Shown here piece after piece: positions 50,707 through 60,385 of a DNA stretch of 64,000 nt. Source of the stretch: CAUZIB01 sp963578805 (lineage in GTDB: Bacteria > Acidobacteriota > Vicinamibacteria > Vicinamibacterales > UBA8438); contig CAUZDY010000002.1 in assembly GCA_963578805.1 (NCBI GenBank), positions 1 to 64,000 on the forward strand. Reading direction: 5' to 3'. Position numbers and translations under genes: made by a program. Within the stretch, counting starts at the first letter, position 1; every line of letters starts with the position of its first letter. The notes below the pieces were generated by a model that did not search any database, had not been told where the DNA came from, and was given only the letters and a program-made list of their open reading frames with translations.

Positions 50707-52001
50707 AGCTGGCCGTCGTCGTCCAGCGATATGGCGCAGACCTCAACGGCGGCGCGGAGCTCCACGCCCGCTACGTTTCTGAGCATCTCGCACCCCACGC
50801 CGACGTCGAGGTTCTGACAACCTGCGCCCGCGACTACATTACGTGGGAAAATGGCTTCGAACCGGGTCTCGAACGGGTAAACGGACTTCCGGTCCATCGG
50901 TTTCCGGTGTCACGGGTGCGAGACCCCGATGATTTCGGCCGACGGTCTGAGCGTGTCTTTCAGCGGACACACTCTCTGGCTGACGAGCTCAACTGGCTCG
51001 AGAGCGAGGGACCGAACAGCCCTGCCCTAGTCAACCACGTCCGAGACCACGCCGCCGACTACGACTACTTCATTTTTTTTAGTTATCGCTACTACCACGC
51101 CTATCACGGGATCAGACACGTCGCTTCCCGGTCGGTATTGGTGCCCACGGCCGAGCGAGACCCTGCGTTGGGACTGGCGATCTTTGGGCCGACATTCCGC
51201 TCCGTTCGGGCCATCATGTACAACTCGTTTGAAGAGCGCGCACTTATCCAGCGAGTCTCGTCCAACTATCACGTCCCTGGCGTCGTGGTCGGAATTGGGT
51301 CCGAGGTCCCGTCCCGCGCGAGTGCCAAGCGTTTTAGGCAACGGAGAAATTTCTCTCGGCGGTTCGCGATCTACGTCGGTCGAATTGACGAGAACAAAGG
51401 TTGCTCAGAGCTGTTCGACCATTTCGATCGATACGGACGGACCAGTGGTCGGCTGGACCTGGTGCTGATCGGTAATCCGGTGATGCCTGTACCTTCCCAC
51501 CCGCGTATCCATCACCTCGGGTTCGTGTCCAATGATGAGAAGTTCGACGCGATAGCCGCTGCCGACCTGCTGATCATGCCGTCGTACTTTGAAAGTCTCT
51601 CGATGGTGACACTTGAGGCGTGGGCCATGGGAGTGCCCGTCCTCGTCAACGGACAGTGCGACGTCCTGTGCGGTCAAACTATCCGTGCCAATGCCGGACT
51701 CTACTACACAACATACGGCGAGTTCTCAGAAGCTATGCGACTGTTCGAGACCAACAAACAGCTTCGGCAGACCTTTGGAGCAAATGGCCGAGACTACTTC
51801 CGTCAGCACTATGCGTGGTCCGTGATCGAACAGAAATATCTCGATATGCTGCACCGGCTGGAGAGTGACAACCTACCGGGTAATCCCGCCGAGCCGTTAC
51901 CGGGTTGGTTCGCTCGACATCGGAGAACGGTTCCCGCGACGAGTCAGATCGTCAACGATCTCCCGACCGGTCCGGTCTTGTCGGAAAGGCAGAACGGCTG
52001 A
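50703..52001 (+). CDS. Glycosyltransferase family 4 (type A paralogue)
   Basis: 432 residues from a GTG overlapping the preceding stop. GT-B fold: N-terminal KLAVVVQRYGADLNGGAELHARYVSEHL, C-terminal YVGRIDENKGCSELFDHF, DLLIMPSYFESLSMVTLEAWAMGVPVLVNG with the Glu pair of retaining GT4 enzymes, and NAGLYY. It is close to the fourth gene of the cluster (VQRYGAEILGGSEYHCRLVAEHL). The sugar donor is not predictable. Probable role in envelope or exopolysaccharide assembly. Confidence 0.88.
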   Translation: MKLAVVVQRYGADLNGGAELHARYVSEHLAPHADVEVLTTCARDYITWENGFEPGLERVNGLPVHRFPVSRVRDPDDFGRRSERVFQRTHSLADELNWLESEGPNSPALVNHVRDHAADYDYFIFFSYRYYHAYHGIRHVASRSVLVPTAERDPALGLAIFGPTFRSVRAIMYNSFEERALIQRVSSNYHVPGVVVGIGSEVPSRASAKRFRQRRNFSRRFAIYVGRIDENKGCSELFDHFDRYGRTSGRLDLVLIGNPVMPVPSHPRIHHLGFVSNDEKFDAIAAADLLIMPSYFESLSMVTLEAWAMGVPVLVNGQCDVLCGQTIRANAGLYYTTYGEFSEAMRLFETNKQLRQTFGANGRDYFRQHYAWSVIEQKYLDMLHRLESDNLPGNPAEPLPGWFARHRRTVPATSQIVNDLPTGPVLSERQNG

Positions 52002-52003
52002 CC

Positions 52004-53236
52004 GTGTCAGATCATTCATCTCGTCAGCTCGGCGTCCATCAAGTCATGGCGACGCTCGGTTATGGCGACGCCATCGGTCATGAGGCACTCGGTATCCAAC
52101 GAGTCCTCCGACGGGCCGGCTACTTTTCTAATATCTACGTTCAGACGGCCGACCCGCGTCTTGAGTCGTTGACCGAAGATTACCGTGATTTGATCGCGCA
52201 CAGCCATCCTGACAACATCCTGATTCATCACTTCTCAATCGGGTCAAAGGCTTCTCGAGTAGCGTTTGCGCTGCCTGACAGGATGATTCTGGTGTATCAC
52301 AACATCACGCCGCCATCGTACTTCATCGGTGTGAACGCCCAGCTGGTACAGCAATGCTACAGTGGCCGCCGCGAGTTGCATGCCTACCCGGCACGGTGCG
52401 ATCTTGCGCTCGGAGACTCGGAGTTTAATCGCCAGGAGCTGAAGCACCTCGGCTTTCCGCGAACGGGCGTGTTACCGGTCATACCAAGCTTCGCGCATCT
52501 AGATGTCGAACCTAACGATATGGTGGCGACCGAGTTCGACGACGACCGCACCAACATCCTGTTTGTCGGACGGATGATCCCAAACAAGCGAATCGATGAT
52601 CTAATTCGCTTCTTTCACGCCTATCGGCTGAAATACAACCGCCAGTCTCGTTTGCTTCTCGTAGGCGCTCATGGCGGGTTCGAGGAGTACGTGGCCGCGC
52701 TCTACGACCTGATCCACACTCTGCGGGTGCCGGATGTTCACCTGATCGGCCACGTGTCGAATGAGGAACTTACAGCGCTCTACGACGTCGCCGACCTGTT
52801 TCTGTCGGCAAGCGAGCACGAAGGATTCTGTGTCCCGCTTGTCGAAGCCTTCTACAAACGGATCCCAGTGATCGCATACGCGGCAACCGCGGTCCCAGCC
52901 ACTATGGACGCTGGAGGTGTGCTGTACGACCACAAGGATCCACGGCACGTCGCGTCGATCATCCACACGGTGGTCTCGGAGCCGGCACTCTACGGTGAGG
53001 TGCTCAGGACTCAGGACATTGCACTCGATCGACTTCGACAGCGAGACTTCGGCGCAGTGCTGTTAGGCTTCGTCGATGATGTCCGCCGGCGTCCGCGCGT
53101 GGCTGCGCCGCGTGTGGCGCCAGAGTTCTGGAGTGAGTTCAAAACCTCAGAAGCACTCGAAGACATGCGTCAATATCGCCCGGCAGCCTTTGAGGCGCTG
53201 CCGAAACAGGGAGGGCAGGAGCCGGAATTATCCTGA
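52004..53236 (+). CDS. Glycosyltransferase family 4 (type B paralogue)
   Basis: 410 residues from GTG 52004, two bases after the previous stop; the frame is open further upstream inside the previous gene but that part is ignored. GT-B features: HQVMATLGYGDAIGHEALGIQRVL, VYHNITPPSYFIG, LALGDSEFNRQELKHLGF, ILFVGRMIPNKRIDDLI and SASEHEGFCVPLVEAFYKRIPVIAY with the E-x7-E motif. It is paralogous to the next gene. It may add sugars to a shared acceptor in the same pathway. Confidence 0.87.
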   Translation: MSDHSSRQLGVHQVMATLGYGDAIGHEALGIQRVLRRAGYFSNIYVQTADPRLESLTEDYRDLIAHSHPDNILIHHFSIGSKASRVAFALPDRMILVYHNITPPSYFIGVNAQLVQQCYSGRRELHAYPARCDLALGDSEFNRQELKHLGFPRTGVLPVIPSFAHLDVEPNDMVATEFDDDRTNILFVGRMIPNKRIDDLIRFFHAYRLKYNRQSRLLLVGAHGGFEEYVAALYDLIHTLRVPDVHLIGHVSNEELTALYDVADLFLSASEHEGFCVPLVEAFYKRIPVIAYAATAVPATMDAGGVLYDHKDPRHVASIIHTVVSEPALYGEVLRTQDIALDRLRQRDFGAVLLGFVDDVRRRPRVAAPRVAPEFWSEFKTSEALEDMRQYRPAAFEALPKQGGQEPELS

Positions 53237-53249
53237 CTCCTTAAGGTGT

Positions 53250-54314
53250 ATGGTCATTAATCAATGGGTGCCTGCGGTGCATCGCGGCGATGCAGTCGGA
53301 AACAGCGCGCTTGCTGTCCGTAACCTCCTGAGGGCCAGGGGGCACACATCTGAGATCTACGCCCTTACGATTGATGAGGACCTCCAGTACGACATCCGTT
53401 TCTTTACCGAACCCGACGCGCGGCACGGAGACATCACCATCCTACACATAGCAGTTCCCTCGCCGATGAGCGAGGCCCTGGCCGAGCTTTCGAGCGGTCG
53501 AGTCATCCAATATCACAACATCACGCCAGCTCATTTCTTCGCCCCATATCACCCGGAGATCTTCAGAATTGCGACAGTCGGACGGATCGAGCTGGCCGGG
53601 TTGGTTGGGCGAGTCGACCTCGCCCTCGGTGATTCGGAGTACAACCGCCGCGAGTTAGAAGAGTTCGGTTTCGAACGAACCCTTGTGTCTCCGATTGTCG
53701 TCAACACCGATCGCATTAAGAGTGGACGTCCTGTTCCGGCACTAGAGGACTGCCTGAACGACGGCCTCTCGAACATTCTTTTCGTTGGACGAATCGCACC
53801 GAACAAGCGGATCGAAGACCACATCAGACTGGCGGAGCATTTCAAGCGATACGTCGATACGGACTACCGGTTTATCTTTGTCGGCCGGACCGACGCGGCG
53901 CCCAGATACTACGCCACCGTCCGCGCCCTGATGCTGCAGTATGAGATGCCTGCTGACAAGTTCCTGTTCGTCGGGTCCGTGCCAGACGACGAGCTGAGTG
54001 TCTACTACCGCACCGCCAAAGCATATGTCTCCCTCAGTGAGCACGAAGGCTTCTGCGTACCGTTGGTCGAGGCCATGGCCGCGGATCTTCCTATTCTGGC
54101 GTACGGTGCAGCAGCGGTCCCTGAAACGCTTGGTGGCGCTGGCGTTTGCTTTACACCCAAAGACCTAGAATACGCGGCGGAGCTACTCGGCCTGCTGGTG
54201 TACGATGATGCGTTACGCGACCGGGTGATCTCCGGTCAACGTCGGCGTCTGACCGACTTTGGTCTGGCACCAGCCGAGCGAGCGCTTGACACCATGATCG
54301 CGAGCCTCACGTGA
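53250..54314 (+). CDS. Glycosyltransferase family 4 (type B paralogue)
   Basis: 354 residues from ATG 53250 (MVINQWVPAVHRGDAVGNSAL). The longer frame from 53076 overlaps the previous gene and was rejected. It shares QYHNITPAHFF, LALGDSEYNRRELEEFGF, NILFVGRIAPNKRIEDHI and SLSEHEGFCVPLVEAMAADLPILAYGAAAVPET with the preceding paralogue. It ends overlapping the next start (GTGA). Likely retaining GT4; acceptor unknown. Confidence 0.87.
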   Translation: MVINQWVPAVHRGDAVGNSALAVRNLLRARGHTSEIYALTIDEDLQYDIRFFTEPDARHGDITILHIAVPSPMSEALAELSSGRVIQYHNITPAHFFAPYHPEIFRIATVGRIELAGLVGRVDLALGDSEYNRRELEEFGFERTLVSPIVVNTDRIKSGRPVPALEDCLNDGLSNILFVGRIAPNKRIEDHIRLAEHFKRYVDTDYRFIFVGRTDAAPRYYATVRALMLQYEMPADKFLFVGSVPDDELSVYYRTAKAYVSLSEHEGFCVPLVEAMAADLPILAYGAAAVPETLGGAGVCFTPKDLEYAAELLGLLVYDDALRDRVISGQRRRLTDFGLAPAERALDTMIASLT

Positions 54315-55666
54315 AAATTGCCTTCATTGTCCAGCGCTATGGCGCAGAGATCCTGGGTGGCTCTGAGTATCACTGCCGCCTTGTGGCCGAACACCTTTCA
54401 GGCACCCACACCGTCGAGGTCTTGACGACGTGCGCCAGGGAATACACGACCTGGGAAAACGTCTACCCGAAAGGAAAGGACCGCGTGCGCGGCGTGACGG
54501 TGCGTCGATTCGAAAACGCGGAGACCCGTGACCTCAAGACGTTCAACACCTACTCCGATTGGATTTTTTCCAATCCACACAACGCGGCGGATGAGCAAAG
54601 TTGGCTCAGGCAGCAGGGACCTTGGTGCCCGGCACTCATCGAGTATCTCGAACAGGAACATGGATCCTACGACGCCCTTATTTTCTTCACCTACTTGTAC
54701 GCGCCGACGGTACTCGGCCTTCAGATCGACCCGCGGCGGAGCATTTTGGTGCCGACCGCGCACGATGAGCCGGCCATTCGCCTCGACCTGTACAAAAAGG
54801 TCTTCTCACTCCCGGCGGCGGTCGCCTACAACACCACGATGGAACGCGGCTTTCTCCGGAAACGCTTCGGAATCGACGCGAAGATCGAGAAAGTGATCGG
54901 GTGCGGTGTCGACCTTCCACCGGGGATGGAACTTGCAGCGCCCACCGACCTGAACCTGGGTTCTGAGGACGACAAGCCGGCAACGACCCTGAGTGATGAG
55001 GTCAACCGCAACGACGTGGCACCCGCCGCGCGCGGCGCCGTGTTCCGGCAACGTCACCGACTCTTCGGACCATTCGCGTTGTATGGGGGACGCATCAACC
55101 CTGGCAAGGGGTGCGAGGAACTGATCGAGTACTTCGGCGCCTACGCCGATGAGCAGGGGGACGCTACACTGGCGCTCATGGGAGCCAAGCTGATGCCAAT
55201 TCCAGACGAACCATATATCCGGTTCGCTGGGATGTTGCCAGAGATTGAGCGGCTCGAAGCGCTTGAAGCCGCAAGCGTCGTCATCGTACCATCACCGTAC
55301 GAGAGCCTATCGCTCCTCGCGCTCGAATCGTTCGCGGTGGGCACCCCGATTCTTACCAATGCACGAAGTGATGTCTTGACCGACCACTGTCAACGAAGCA
55401 ACGCAGGACTGTACTACGAGAACCGAGAAGAGTTCGTCGAGTGCTTGAGACTTCTCATGGGTCACGCCGAGCTGCGGGCCCACATGGGACGCAACGGACA
55501 AGACTACGTCCGCCGCAACTACAGTTGGAGCGTCATCCACGATAAGTACGAGACGATGATCGCGGACGTCGCCGGTCATCGGCAGACAACAAAGAGTCAG
55601 TCCAGGAGGTCGCGAGGACGCGGGCGATCCGACGGCCGACCTAAACCTCGCCCGCAGCGAAATTGA
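54311..55666 (+). CDS. Glycosyltransferase family 4 (type A paralogue) with basic tail
   Basis: 451 residues, GTG start overlapping the previous stop. It is paralogous to the 50703 gene: KIAFIVQRYGAEILGGSEYHCRLVAEHL, EVLTTCAREYTTWENVYP, YGGRINPGKGCEELIEYF, VVIVPSPYESLSLLALESFAVGTPIL and NAGLYY. It has an insert around residues 215-250 and a strongly basic Arg/Ser/Gly-rich C-terminus. The cluster order is A-B-B-A. It is the last gene before the convergent regulator. Confidence 0.88.
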   Translation: MKIAFIVQRYGAEILGGSEYHCRLVAEHLSGTHTVEVLTTCAREYTTWENVYPKGKDRVRGVTVRRFENAETRDLKTFNTYSDWIFSNPHNAADEQSWLRQQGPWCPALIEYLEQEHGSYDALIFFTYLYAPTVLGLQIDPRRSILVPTAHDEPAIRLDLYKKVFSLPAAVAYNTTMERGFLRKRFGIDAKIEKVIGCGVDLPPGMELAAPTDLNLGSEDDKPATTLSDEVNRNDVAPAARGAVFRQRHRLFGPFALYGGRINPGKGCEELIEYFGAYADEQGDATLALMGAKLMPIPDEPYIRFAGMLPEIERLEALEAASVVIVPSPYESLSLLALESFAVGTPILTNARSDVLTDHCQRSNAGLYYENREEFVECLRLLMGHAELRAHMGRNGQDYVRRNYSWSVIHDKYETMIADVAGHRQTTKSQSRRSRGRGRSDGRPKPRPQRN

Positions 55667-55693
55667 TCGCGACCGGCGGCCAGGTGCCCTCGG

Positions 55694-57217
55694 TTACGAT
55701 GGCCTGCAGCGCTTACCAACGACCCCTGCGGACTTGCTGGTGCTCCCGTCGACCGAAGCTCCCTCCGGCGCAGTCACCGACGCCTCGCCACGGGTCTTGG
55801 CCTTCCCTGCCACCGCGGTCGACCCGCCTGGGCTCCGCCGCCGTCCGAGCCCGTATCGCTTGATCATCTCGTTGAAGGTCGTCGGCTTGACCTGAAGTAG
55901 CCCCGCCGCTCGCTTTTGCACGCCACCAGCCGCCGCCAGCGAACGGGTAATCAGCATCGACTCGATTTCCTCGATCACCTTCCGTAAGGGAATACCTTCG
56001 GGAGGCAGATCGAAATCAGGCAGATGGAACGATCGAGCCGGGCGAACAGACTCAGGAATGAGATCTGGGCCAATCTGCAGGCCCGAGCTGAGAACAACGG
56101 CCCGTTCGATGACATTCTCAAGCTCCCGAACATTGCCAGGCCACTGACAGTCTTCAAGGAGATGCAGTGCCTCGGGTAGAAGTTCGAGGTCGGGCTTGTT
56201 GTTTTCCGCGCCGTACTGTTCCAAGAAATGCTGCGCCAACAACGGAATATCCTCGCGACGAGCGCGTAGCGGCGGCAGCTCAACGGTGATGACGTGCAGA
56301 CGGTAGTAAAGGTCCTCACGAAAAAGCCCTTCCGAAACCCTCTGTTGGAGCTCTGTGTTGGTGGCCACGACAATCCGTACGTCGACTTTGGTCGTGTCGA
56401 CCCCGCCCAGCCGCATGAACTCACGCTCCTGGATCACGCGTAGAAGCTTGGCCTGCGTCTCCATCGGCACGCTGCTGATCTCGTCAAGAAATATCGTCCC
56501 CTGGTCGGCAACCTCGAATAATCCCTTCTTTGGCGACACCGCGCCAGTGAAAGCTCCTTTGACGTGACCGAACAGGTTTGACTCGAGCAAGTCCGGGGGC
56601 AGGCTGCCTGAATTCACAGTGATAAACGGTCGATCGCTCCGCGCCGAGTTGGCGTGAATCGCCCGCGCGACCAGTTCTTTCCCGGTACCGCTTTCACCCT
56701 GAACTAGAATCGTCGTTCGGCTGGGTGCAGCCTGTTTAATCAATGCAAACACGCGCTGCATCCCCGGACTGCCCCCAATGATGTCGCTGAATCGATGACC
56801 TTGCTCTCGAAGGCTTTCACGAAGTATTCGATTCTCTGACACCAGACGGTACTTCTCGAAGGCATTGCGTAAGACAAGCAACACGTCGTCGTTCCTAAAC
56901 GGTTTTTCTATAAAGTCGAACGCGCCGCGTTTGAAAGCCTCCCGCGTATTCGCAGGCGTCCCGAACGCGGTGATAATGATCACCGGTAGGTCATCATTAA
57001 TCTGCTTGAGCTTCTCGAGCGTCTGAATACCGTTGATTCCTGGCATCATGACGTCGACCATCGCGATGTCAAACGACGCGGCCTTAGCGAGCTTAAGTGC
57101 CTCCTCGCCGGAGGCTGCTAGCGTCACACGATACCCTTCGCGTGTGAGTAGCGATTCGAGGATCTCACGCATGATCTCCTCATCGTCCACGACGAGCACC
57201 GATGGGTTCTCAAGCAT
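55694..57217 (-). CDS. Sigma-54 dependent response regulator (NtrC family)
   Basis: 507 residues. The receiver domain (1-120) has acidic pocket VVDDEE and phosphorylatable Asp55 in DIAMVDVMMPG. The AAA+ domain has GESGTGKELVARAIH, the GAFTGA sigma-54 contact motif, FLDEISS and REDLYYRL. A C-terminal factor-for-inversion-type helix-turn-helix (VQKRAAGLLQVKPTTFNEMIKRYGL) is followed by a 50-residue low-complexity tail. It would drive sigma-54 promoters when phosphorylated. The sensor kinase gene lies 7 bp upstream on the same strand. Confidence 0.95.
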   Translation of the reverse strand: MLENPSVLVVDDEEIMREILESLLTREGYRVTLAASGEEALKLAKAASFDIAMVDVMMPGINGIQTLEKLKQINDDLPVIIITAFGTPANTREAFKRGAFDFIEKPFRNDDVLLVLRNAFEKYRLVSENRILRESLREQGHRFSDIIGGSPGMQRVFALIKQAAPSRTTILVQGESGTGKELVARAIHANSARSDRPFITVNSGSLPPDLLESNLFGHVKGAFTGAVSPKKGLFEVADQGTIFLDEISSVPMETQAKLLRVIQEREFMRLGGVDTTKVDVRIVVATNTELQQRVSEGLFREDLYYRLHVITVELPPLRARREDIPLLAQHFLEQYGAENNKPDLELLPEALHLLEDCQWPGNVRELENVIERAVVLSSGLQIGPDLIPESVRPARSFHLPDFDLPPEGIPLRKVIEEIESMLITRSLAAAGGVQKRAAGLLQVKPTTFNEMIKRYGLGRRRSPGGSTAVAGKAKTRGEASVTAPEGASVDGSTSKSAGVVGKRCRPS

Positions 57218-57224
57218 CGTCCTA

Positions 57225-60155
57225 CTAGACGACCGCCGTCGTCTGCACGCGGGCTGGCGCCACGAGTGGGAACGGGAACGTTAATGTGAACCTCGTCCCC
57301 TGGCCAGGCTCGCTGTCACACTTGACCGCTCCGTGATGTTCCTGTACCACAGCGTAAGTAATCGAGAGCCCCAGCCCGGTTCCCTGGCCAGGAGCCTTGG
57401 TCGTGAAGAACGGATCGTAGATACGGGATAGGGACTCTGGTGCGATACCCGCCCCGGTGTCTGAGACCTCGACTACGGCCGCCTCACCATCTGTTCGGGT
57501 TCGGATACCCAGCCATCCACCGGTCGGCATCGCGTCTCGAGCATTGAGAAAGAGGTTGAGAAACACCTGCTGCAGTTTGAACTCGATGCCCTCGACGATG
57601 ACCGGTTCGGCTGATAACTCTCGCCTTACCTTGACACTCCCCGCCGTGAGCTGGTGTTCGAGCAACGCAAGCACGTCATTGACGACGGCGTTGAGATCCA
57701 CAGAGCCAGAGACATCGGAACGACCAGGACGGGCCAGGTTTAACAACCCATTGACGATCTTCGCGGCACGAAACGTTTGTCGCTCTATTTTCTCAAGAAT
57801 CTTTGTCTTCGGGTCGTCCGGCTCTGCATTCTCCAACAAGATCTGCGTAAAACTCGAGATCCCTGTGAGCGGTGTGTTGACCTCGTGAGCCACACCTGCA
57901 GCAAGTAGGCCGATCGACGCCATCTTCTCCGAGATCTGCAGTTGCTCCTCGAGCTGGATCCGCTGGGTAATGTCTTCGATAATGACCATCATCCCGCTGA
58001 TGTTACCAGCGGGCGTGAGCAGCGGCGCCGTCGCCACATTCACCAGTAGCCGCCGCGCCTGAGAATCACCGTCATGATGCCGTGACAGTAGCGGGACGCG
58101 GGAAAACACCGCCCCGTTCGGCGTGTTCTCTCGTGCGTGCTGCATTTGCAGGCTAAACGACCGGTCGAACAGCGTCACCAGCTCCTGGCCGACGGTAGCA
58201 TCCCTGGACAAGCCGTATAGACGCTCCATGCCAGCATTCCAGCGCATCACCCTATCATCAAGATCCAGAACCACGAGACCATCACTCAGAGACTCGATGA
58301 TGTTCTCGCTGAACTGACGCATCCGATCCAGCTCTTTGGCCTTCAGCTGCAACTGTCCGTACAATCGGCCGTTCTCGAGTGCCGTGGCCACCTGTCCGGC
58401 AACGGCAGCCAGGAGCGCCATGTCCTCACTGCTCAACGGTTCGCCGCTCCCTTTGCGCCCCAATGCCATCACCGCGATCGTGCCTTCTTCGGCCACGCAC
58501 GGTATGAAATAGCGCAGACTGTGCTCGCGCCAGAGGACCCACTCGTCATCTTGCTCCGCCGATTGCCGGGGCAGGGCATCAAACACCACGGTCTGGCGAC
58601 TACGCATCCGACTGCTCAGCTTCGACGTCTCAGTAATTCGCGGAGGTGTTGATTCGAATCCGGTCCAGTGCAACGGCGTAAACGCTTCGGTCATGCCTTC
58701 CGTGCCCACTGTCGCCTGGAACAGCACCATCTGGTCGACAACCAGCGTTTCCGTGACCCGAGTCACCAGCCGGTCAGTCAGTCGGTCGAGGTCAAGGTCA
58801 CTGTTTAGGTCGCGTGCAAACCCGACCAGCGCTCGCCGGTAGTCGTACCGATCGCGATAGTAGACGCGGTCTAGCATCGTCTGGATGGTGTTCTTGACCG
58901 GTGCCGCCAGGAGCGCGACGACAGCGGTCGCCAGCAGTGCGATGATCGAGTTGTGGCCATCCGATTCTTCCAGAAAGACCTCACTCGCGAGCTTTTCCAA
59001 TACTAAGTAGATGGCGGCCATCGCAACCACGGCAGCGGTGTATACCAGACCGCGCTTGACGATGACTTCGACGTCATGCAGACGATAGCGAACGATTGCT
59101 GAGGCGAACGCCAAGGGGATGAGGCCGAGCGGGAGCGCGGTCACATCAAGTCGGGCAACCGGATCAAAGCCGAGTGACCAGGGTAATGCGTAGCCAAGCG
59201 TAAACGGAAGACCGCCCAGCACCGCCCCTGACACGATCCAGCGTAGCTGCCGACGTGCTGTGACCGATCGCACTCGCTGGAGCGCTGCGATCATGATCGC
59301 CAGCCCACCGATCACGCAGGCGGCGAGATACGCCATCTCCAGTTGCCAAACAACGTTGATCGCCGTCGTGAATGCCACGCCCTGAGCGCTGCCTCTTACC
59401 GCGGCAACTTCGGCAACCCACAAGAGTAGCGCCGGGAGGTAGACAAGCGGAACGAACCAGTACCCGAGCTCGCTCCGGATCCGTCCCGGCGTTCGCTCAG
59501 GGAAGACCAACGCAAAGTGAATGAAGAGTGGTGCCAACAAGACCGTCGAGACGGCGTCAGCCCAGAAAAATACCCAGTCGAGCCGATCTAGCCGGCCGCT
59601 AAACGAAAAGGCGAACACGCCGAAGAAGGCGACGCTCAGCCAAAAAAAATGCAGGGTCGCCTGGTGACCGGGTCGACGTACGCGAACGGACGCACCAATG
59701 AGTAGCGCAAAGACACCCACGCCTACCAAGCCGAAGTAGACAGGCAGCGCACTCGACGGCGCCGGCTGCAACGTCAGCTCCCTGATTTCCTGGGTCCCCA
59801 GGCGAAGCACGGTGTAGCTGAGTTGAGTCGCTTCCTCGCTCGCGTGCAATCTATCGAGAACGTCCTCTCGGGTTGAAACTGCCTCGCCGTCGATGGCCAG
59901 CAACACATCGCCGCGTAGCAGGCCGGCAATCGCGGCGGCCGTGTCGGGAGCAACTGCCTCGGCAACGAGGCCTTGTGATCGCTCGATCCACAGAGCGCCA
60001 TCCTCGACCTCGTTCCAGTTAGCGCGAACAACTACGTTCGCGGCGGCCAGGCAGAGGAGCGCGGCAACGACCCCCACCGCTAGAAGCGCACCGCCCCATC
60101 CAGCACGAAGCCACCGGTTTAATTCCCCGAAGCTCGATGGAGTAGAGGCAATCAT
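57225..60155 (-). CDS. Multi-domain sensor histidine kinase (PDZ-7TM-GAF-PAS-HisKA-HATPase)
   Basis: 976 residues. One helix (22-44), then a PDZ-like domain (about 60-130: AGLLRGDVLLAIDGEAV), then about seven or more helices (137-400), a GAF-like domain (470-610), a PAS domain (620-740) and the kinase core. The core has H-box GVAHEVNTPL, N-box NLFLNARDAM, G-boxes DTGAGI and GTGLGLSI. An outside-facing PDZ with membrane helices resembles proteolysis or lipid-sensing kinases. It pairs with the downstream sigma-54 regulator. The signal is unknown. Confidence 0.93.
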   Translation of the reverse strand: MIASTPSSFGELNRWLRAGWGGALLAVGVVAALLCLAAANVVVRANWNEVEDGALWIERSQGLVAEAVAPDTAAAIAGLLRGDVLLAIDGEAVSTREDVLDRLHASEEATQLSYTVLRLGTQEIRELTLQPAPSSALPVYFGLVGVGVFALLIGASVRVRRPGHQATLHFFWLSVAFFGVFAFSFSGRLDRLDWVFFWADAVSTVLLAPLFIHFALVFPERTPGRIRSELGYWFVPLVYLPALLLWVAEVAAVRGSAQGVAFTTAINVVWQLEMAYLAACVIGGLAIMIAALQRVRSVTARRQLRWIVSGAVLGGLPFTLGYALPWSLGFDPVARLDVTALPLGLIPLAFASAIVRYRLHDVEVIVKRGLVYTAAVVAMAAIYLVLEKLASEVFLEESDGHNSIIALLATAVVALLAAPVKNTIQTMLDRVYYRDRYDYRRALVGFARDLNSDLDLDRLTDRLVTRVTETLVVDQMVLFQATVGTEGMTEAFTPLHWTGFESTPPRITETSKLSSRMRSRQTVVFDALPRQSAEQDDEWVLWREHSLRYFIPCVAEEGTIAVMALGRKGSGEPLSSEDMALLAAVAGQVATALENGRLYGQLQLKAKELDRMRQFSENIIESLSDGLVVLDLDDRVMRWNAGMERLYGLSRDATVGQELVTLFDRSFSLQMQHARENTPNGAVFSRVPLLSRHHDGDSQARRLLVNVATAPLLTPAGNISGMMVIIEDITQRIQLEEQLQISEKMASIGLLAAGVAHEVNTPLTGISSFTQILLENAEPDDPKTKILEKIERQTFRAAKIVNGLLNLARPGRSDVSGSVDLNAVVNDVLALLEHQLTAGSVKVRRELSAEPVIVEGIEFKLQQVFLNLFLNARDAMPTGGWLGIRTRTDGEAAVVEVSDTGAGIAPESLSRIYDPFFTTKAPGQGTGLGLSITYAVVQEHHGAVKCDSEPGQGTRFTLTFPFPLVAPARVQTTAVV

Positions 60156-60385
60156 CAGTCGCGTGTCGTTACCAAATCAGGGGCTTGACCTCTATTGCCG
60201 GTGCAAATCGTGTTCCGCCCTAAACGCGTTTCTACCTGTTTGAAACATCAAAAGAGTGATTATATGTACCGGTTATCCTCTTCGCGCTGATGTAAATCCA
60301 ACAAAATGAACGACTAATTCAAAAAATAGGATCTGGTGACAATTAGACTCCGCCACGGCTGGTCACTCCCTGCAATGTTTGAAAT

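Noticed and set aside
50121..50897. 258-codon minus-strand frame opposite the coiled-coil gene
   Set aside because: It is produced by the skewed codon use of the Pro/Ser/Thr-rich tail on the plus strand and overlaps the coupled glycosyltransferase start.
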